From Zingiber officinale (taxonomy: Eukaryota > Streptophyta > Magnoliopsida > Zingiberales > Zingiberaceae): a stretch of DNA of 64,000 bases. Location: positions 41,599,645-41,663,644 of the forward strand of contig NC_055993.1 in assembly GCF_018446385.1 (NCBI RefSeq), in the 5' to 3' direction. The first letter of the stretch is position 1. Each line of letters starts with the position of its first letter. Below the pieces are notes generated by a model, which did not search any database, had not been told where the DNA came from, and saw only the letters and a list, made by a program, of their open reading frames with translations. Positions 58,366-64,000 of the stretch are shown here, one piece after another. Position numbers and translations under genes: made by a program.

Positions 58366-61300
58366 CTATTCATAAATATGATCTTGTATGCACTCCGCCA
58401 ACTCGGACCGAACCTCATCAATTTGTTCACGAGAGTACCCTATTTTTGTGAACTGTGAGCATACACAATTTATGTTAATGGAAAAAATAATCAACACTGA
58501 TCACTTTGCAATTTTAAATAGTTTATGTCAAATAATTTGAGATAAGCTAAATAATGTTACTATTGATTGCAGCGAATCTCTCTCAATAGTCTCAACTTCT
58601 TCAATAATTTCTCTCATAAATCGCATCACAAAAAAACCACATTGTTTCGCATCCGGTTGTTGAGGAGCCTATATATAGTAATTAGAGTCAAATTGTTAAT
58701 GAAAATTATACACATTACAATATATGTTAAACAAAAGTACACATACCTTAACTACTTCCCACTTAACATTTTTCCTACCTTTCCTTTCCTTGGTTGAATT
58801 AAACAATTTTAAGGCCCTTCATACGTTAAGAATATTTGTTAAATAAGATTTTTATTATAATAAATATTTACTAAAAGAAATCTGAACTCACATTTCCATT
58901 ACGTATTTTGAATCATCATCGCGAATGTGGCAACTTAGGGAATCCAGCAGGTAAATAGCATCCTTGTAAGGTTCAATAACACTAAGATTCCAATGGAAAC
59001 TAGGCAAATACATAGGATTAGATCATAAAATTGAATAAATTATCGAAAGGAAGCAATTGAAAGTGATGTTTTACTTCTTGCTTACCCGACATTACATGGC
59101 ACTAACACTAGTTGATCTGTTGATGCACTTGTCAGCTTATCTGCTAAAAGAGTTGCCCTTTGATTCAGGGTTTCAAGCTTAACTGATTTGTCTTGTGCCG
59201 TTTTTGCCAGATATGGGAGTTTGTGAGGATTCATAAATCTGAATTTCTTTGTCTTGGTATCTTTCACCATCTTTTTATACAGACACCTATCATTGCAAAG
59301 AAAAAAATATTTAGATACTAAATAATAAAATTTAGATACAAAACACTCATAATAAGTTGGAAAAAATAATGATCACTCATAACACTAAGTTATGGCTGAT
59401 GATAGTAACATCCATACATGAGAACTTACTATGAACAGTCTTGCATATTAAACATACCAGAAATGTATACATGCAAATTCTTTTATTTCTTGAGGACAAG
59501 CACATTTAAGATACTTAAAAATATACAAGAAAAAAGATATGAGCAAAGTACTTCCTGTCTAGAAGAACAAATGGCAGAAGGCAAACATTAAGGGTCGGTT
59601 GAAAATGAATGAGCTATATTTATGTAAAGTGTACCACATCAATTGATATTAGTAAACCTCTCAATAGAAATGATGAACTATTAACTTAATGAGAATAACA
59701 TGGTATGAGAAAATTACTAGAAGTTGAATTTTTCAAGAGTAAACTTGTTCACACAACAATATTAGTAAACTTCTTGCAGTTCAAATCAGGGATTTTCTGT
59801 CTTGCTAGATATTAGAATTTCCCAACAAACATAAAGCAATGCAGTAATTTCCCAGCATAAGTAAAGCAATGCAGTTGCAACCGAGAAAATAATATTTAGA
59901 TACTAAATAATAAAATTTAGATACAAAACAATCATGTGGATTAAAAAATAATGATCACTCATAATAAGTTGGTGAAATTGTAACAATAAACCATAATAAG
60001 TTGCTAAAATTGGGAAGCAAACATGTGATGAAAAAGTTGCTGAAATTGCTTAAATAAACTTACTTACCATATGTAGGCAACGATCAAATTTCCTGAAATT
60101 GACTCCAAATGATACAAAGAATTGATGTCCTCAAGGTCAAGAAAAAGTTCACAATCTTCATCAAACACTTCATTATCTAAGCACATTGATATACATTTTC
60201 CTCCATCTAGAGCATGCTTACTGTAACAATATAACATATGTAATGCTCTTGGGACACTTGTTGACAAAGTAGGTTTTGATTTTTTTCGTTCAAACTTCTT
60301 CCTTCTAGGCTTCTAATAATTTCAAATATAAACAAGTTAGATAGCTAGGTTGAATAATAATAAAGTGGCAATATAATTAGAAATATAATAATAAAGTGAC
60401 AATATAATTAGAAATATAATATCTCATATACCTCATCTTGCTTCACAATCTGCTGTTCAGGCCAAGCCACAACAGTTCCTATGGCATCACCAATTACTTC
60501 ACATTCACTTGGAATTGGATATGGCAAAGGAGCGGATTTGTCCACTGCTTGATCAATGGAGACTCGAATGCAATTCTTGGGAAATGGAATACCATGAAGC
60601 ATTTTTTTCCATGCCATTGAAACAAACAATTGTACCATATGCAGCAATATTTGAGCAAGATTCCAATGTCAATGCAACTGATTGACCCTAAAATATTAAA
60701 AAAAAAAACATGTTGATTATATTTAGTTTATAATGCTATAATAATAATGAATATCACTATAACTTGTATTTTACCTGTAAAACTTCGTCTTTACCCACAA
60801 TCTGTACGTCATCTTCTTCAATATTCTTCTGATGAAACTTCACCGAGCAACTGCCTTTGTCATCAATTGAATTGTCCCATGCACCCCTTTTATGCATTAA
60901 TGCTTCAAGTTTTTGGATGCGTACATCTTGTTCTAAAATTTGCATCTTCGCCTCCTTCAGCTCCCTTTTATGCTCAGCGATTATATCTAGGGTAACATCA
61001 TATTTCTTCCTTGTTCTACCAACATTGAAATAGATTGTTGGGTTGATATGACCTCCGATACCCCGGACACGCCTAGAATATTCCTGAGTTTCAAGTGCCT
61101 TGGTAAGAATATCCTCTTTTGCTCCTTCGCATTGCAGCTTACCCTCCCTCTTTTGCTGTATATATTCATCCTGTAATGCAACATTAAAAAGAATTATCAG
61201 TACTTTACCAAGGATAATTACCAAGGATATGCAATATTGGTTTAAAAAATACTGATGTCCAGGTCGGTTCTTCCCGTGATAGCTCAAGTCAAGTGCTTAG

Positions 61301-63251
61301 TAAGTCATATTGAACAAATATGAAGTTGACTTTGAAATATTTTTTCCTTTTTTGGCATTCAATCATATATTTACTTCTGCACAGTTCTAAAAAAGGCACA
61401 TATTTGATTGAGCAATTGACTACAAGTTTAATAAAATGACAAAATTTTAATAAATTTTCACTACACAAACCCATAAAGAGAGGACCACCACATAATTGAA
61501 GCTAATTGTCTGGAGTTGCAGGAAAGAATAATCAAAAGTAAAGTTGTTCCCAACCTCTCAAGTTCGATTCATGAATCTTATGCTTTAATTCAAACTAAAA
61601 CAGCACAAAGAGAATGCTCAAGGAGACAAGGAGCTTTATTTGTCACCAATCAAGTGGGAAAACATAATAGAAGCTTCAGAGCAGTGGTCTGGGGAACAAC
61701 TTTACTGGCCCTTGGGTTACTGAAGCTTACAAATTGCTTACTGCCAAGAACGTTTCAAACCTGGTTGATTTATCTGCATCTGTTCTATAGAAACTCTAGC
61801 TATCACCTCTAAGTTCTCAATGCATTCACCATTAATTGATTGCAGCAAAAGGAAACCACTGCATGTAATAGACTTTTCGACTTGATCTCTTCTCCAAGTA
61901 AGAACATTTCAAACCTAGATACCTAGTAAATCCACATCTGTTCTATATAAACCCGTCACCTCTAAGCTCTCAATGCATTCATTCACCATTTACTTCCTCA
62001 ATACATGCTCTAGTACTGAGAATTCAAGCTATGCAAGGAATGGTTGTTAAACTCCTCATTGCACTGCTTGCCTTGGCTTCCTCACGCAAAGGGTATGCAT
62101 GCATGCAACTTTACTCTCGAAAACTAGAAGATATATTGAAGTCATTATCAGAAGAACATGAAAATTTACTTACAATCTTGTGTACTGTGTCCACCAAATC
62201 TTCACCTTCAAACTCTCCTCCTTTGTTGGCGCGTCCTTTCTTCCACATAATAGCTCTATTGATGTCATTATCATCACATAATTCAGTCCCCTACAACAAA
62301 GAAAAATCAAATAACAAATGTGAAATAATTTAATGTGAATCAATTAGAGGGTTCTTAGAGGAAATATATTTTAAAAATACTTACAATTTCTTCAGCAAAG
62401 CGTGCATACCCTTTGCGTGAGAGTCGATGAGGATATCTATTTTTTTTCCTTCGCTCTTTTTGTTGATCACTGAGTTTCTAGTTATTTCAAACAGGCGACA
62501 TATCAAATTTGAATAATACATAATGAATTATGATCGAATAGTTTCAAAAGAAAAAATTTAGAATCTTACAATGAAATCTTCAGAAATGCGACTAATGACA
62601 AACGCACGCCAATCTTCTCTTGTAATTTCAAAGCCAACAGGTGGCTCATTCAACTCCTCAAGTTTGTCACGCCTGCTTAAAATAAATTTTTGGGTGAGAT
62701 GGGTCTTGTATTGCCTCCACTTACTGTTTGCAGACCTCAAACATCCCTTTTTCCACTTTGAGTCAACATTATAAATCAACTGTACATCAAATAAGTGGAA
62801 AACATTAATAAGATTAATTAAGACAAACATAAAATATATCTATCATTAGTAGTGAAATATTATAATTGTTAAAACATGCTAACTTGCTTACATTGACTGA
62901 TTCCCATATTAATTCTTTGACAGCAATTGGGACTTGCTTCCATGTCTTGTATTTAATATTAACCTTTTGCCGAGCCAAGACACCAATGTAACTTTGCATG
63001 GCTACAGCAGCTGGTCCTATCGGTTGTCCAAAATTATTGAATGACACCTCATTTCTAATACCTTGCATTCTTTGCTTTGTAATCTTATCCAACTGTGTGC
63101 GACCTCTAGAAGTTCTTGAGGAGATAGTGTCTTTGGAATCCAACACTTTATCACCCTCGCAACTCTCTTCACGGGCAGCTGTAATGACTTCTTTACCCTT
63201 GTCCAACTTTGCAAGTTGCCCTATTCTCTTACTCTTTCTAGTAGAATCCAT
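58366..63251 (-). CDS. CACTA-encoded protein: Ptta/En/Spm-type domain joined to a Ulp1-like protease, 12 exons, one frameshift
   Basis: Exon model: 63251-62892, 62779-62570, 62477-62385, 62290-62174, 61170-60775, 60687-60432, 60312-60068, 59286-59086, 58999-58892, 58816-58747, 58668-58561, 58452-58366. All junctions are GT/AG with matching phase, totalling 2251 bp, i.e. 750 codons plus one base. The extra base is in an A7 run of exon 6 (60602-60608). The N-terminal half has NFGQPIGPAAVAMQSYIG, WKQVPIAVKELIW, KNRYPHRLSRKGYARFAEEI and EYSRRVRGIGGHINPT, the plant Ptta/En/Spm (Transposase_24-like) pattern, with a coiled coil at about residues 330-360. The C-terminal half has FHWNLSVIEP (His), YLLDSL (Asp) and QPDAKQCGFFVM (Cys), the catalytic order of C48 SUMO-type proteases. 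It lies 260 bp downstream of the transposase stop, same strand. The role of the protease in CACTA elements is not settled. Confidence 0.85.
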
Positions 63252-63510
63252 TGATCTGTAACAACTTAGACTGATCAACATAAGTTTAGTTAGAAACATG
63301 CATAAACTCACAGCAAGATGATATATTTACACCAACAAATTCACAACAGTATGAAAAAAAAATAAAAGATAAAAGCAGAAACTTGCAGCAACATCACAAC
63401 ATATCTGATTCGAATTAAAGTGAGGAATATAACATATTAATATTGTCCACAAATTCATCCTCATAGGTAAATTGTTTACACACTTATATTCAAAAGCAAA
63501 AATTCAGCAA

Positions 63511-64000
63511 TTAAATATTGTCAATCCAACTTCCATCACAGTCTTCACGAATACATGGTGGTTCATTATCATCTTCTCCGTCAATATCCATTGATGGTAA
63601 CCCCCTACTAAAACATTGATAGTGGATAGCAGTGTCCTCTAACTCTTCGCCCTTTAGGTATTCAAAGTAGTCTCTGTTTGGTGTTGCAAGTACAACACTC
63701 CATAAAGGATCTTCAGGATCTTCAATGTAAAATACTTGCTTTGCTTGGCTTGCCAGGATAAAAGCGTCAGATTTGAATCCAAGTCTATTGAGGTTTACCA
63801 ATGTGAAACCAAGATCATCTACTTTAATGCCGTTATTATGCTCCACCCAATTACATTTAAACATTGGAAGTTGAAATTTATGGTAATCAACTACCCATAT
63901 TTCTTCTATAACTCCATAAAAAACCATATCTGACACAATAAGATTTTTATCCTTTGCACTTGCAACTTGCATTGTCTTTGCAACTAAGCTGACTCCGGAG
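63511..64000 (-). CDS. CACTA transposase (TnpD/TNP2-type), C-terminal part, runs off the window
   Basis: The open frame from the right edge to a stop at 63511 carries SGVSLVAKTMQVASAKDKN, FYGVIEEIWVVDYHKFQLPM, FKCNWVE and KVDDLGFTLVNLNRLG. It then has FILASQAKQVFYIEDPEDPL and ends in an acidic tail with IREDCDGSWIDN. This is the C-terminal DUF4216-type domain found at the end of plant CACTA transposases. The catalytic core would lie beyond 64000. No stop or shift is visible in the part present. A coding copy together with the adjacent gene suggests the element was recently autonomous. Confidence 0.9.
   Translation of the reverse strand, partial: SGVSLVAKTMQVASAKDKNLIVSDMVFYGVIEEIWVVDYHKFQLPMFKCNWVEHNNGIKVDDLGFTLVNLNRLGFKSDAFILASQAKQVFYIEDPEDPLWSVVLATPNRDYFEYLKGEELEDTAIHYQCFSRGLPSMDIDGEDDNEPPCIREDCDGSWIDNI

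Larger units (their letters stand above)
54784..64000 (-). mobile_element. CACTA transposon with transposase genes (3' end in window)
   Basis: The terminal repeat CACTACAAGAAAAAAGC at 54784 marks the 3' end. Genes read on the minus strand: the end of the transposase gene at 63511-64000 and the Ulp1-type gene at 63251-58366. The 5' end is beyond the window. Subterminal repeats fill 54800-55190. The stretch between them and the genes (55400-57400) holds captured gene pieces. The terminal subterminal motif GTTGTCTTT is shared with 1-118, so the two are the same family. This is the potentially autonomous type, though one reading frame is shifted. Confidence 0.85.

Noticed and set aside
1..64000. 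tRNA, rRNA, organelle-derived DNA or bacterial-type operons
   Set aside because: I saw no cloverleaf with conserved boxes, no rRNA core sequence and no organelle genes, though a dedicated scan was not possible.

Overview
This is nuclear DNA from a flowering plant. The repeat composition (several nested Ty3/gypsy and Ty1/copia families plus CACTA transposons) would fit a repeat-rich monocot, but I cannot name the species. I see one probable host gene. Nearly everything else is transposable-element sequence, mostly broken, nested and in both orientations.

Layout. 1-2886: end of a CACTA transposon split by a 2.7 kb solo LTR. 2887-9835: 5' part of a Tat/Retand-like gypsy element (LTR, gag, protease). 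Its protease is interrupted by a complete 4.2 kb non-autonomous CACTA element (5110-9324) that carries spliced-gene fragments of an auxin response factor (ARF). 9803-25225: 3' half of a minus-strand Athila-like gypsy element (3' LTR, extra ORF, integrase, end of RNase H), split by a complete copia element (15556-24720) with two LTRs and a CTTTG target duplication. 25226-28143: 3' end and LTR of a second Athila-like family, plus strand. 28144-30930: minus-strand chromovirus-like gypsy LTR and integrase. 30966-36180: plus-strand Athila-like 5' LTR, leader and gag, split by a gag-only LTR element (32702-35190).

36180-43190 is the least repetitive part. It holds a four-exon PP2C phosphatase gene (38829-40589, minus, 388 codons), simple repeats and a copia reverse-transcriptase relic. 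43190-54783 is a nest of SIRE-like copia gag/LTR pieces and a gag-only LTR element (46764-52291) that itself contains a solo LTR. 54784-64000 is a third CACTA element, of the same family as the one at 1-2886. It carries the 3' end of its transposase gene, a 12-exon gene joining a Ptta/En/Spm-type domain to a Ulp1-type cysteine protease, and a captured calcium-dependent protein kinase (CDPK) fragment.

The most unusual pattern is that at least six different LTR families place an array of short imperfect palindromes just upstream of their TATA box. The palindrome sequence differs by family. In two gypsy families it is phased at about 52-53 bp. A further copy of one family's array lies directly upstream of the element's extra internal ORF. 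Other notable points are two independent gene captures by CACTA elements, and gag-only LTR elements in both orientations. Splice sites, element borders and homologies were read by eye. Family names rest on recognised protein motifs, not on searches.
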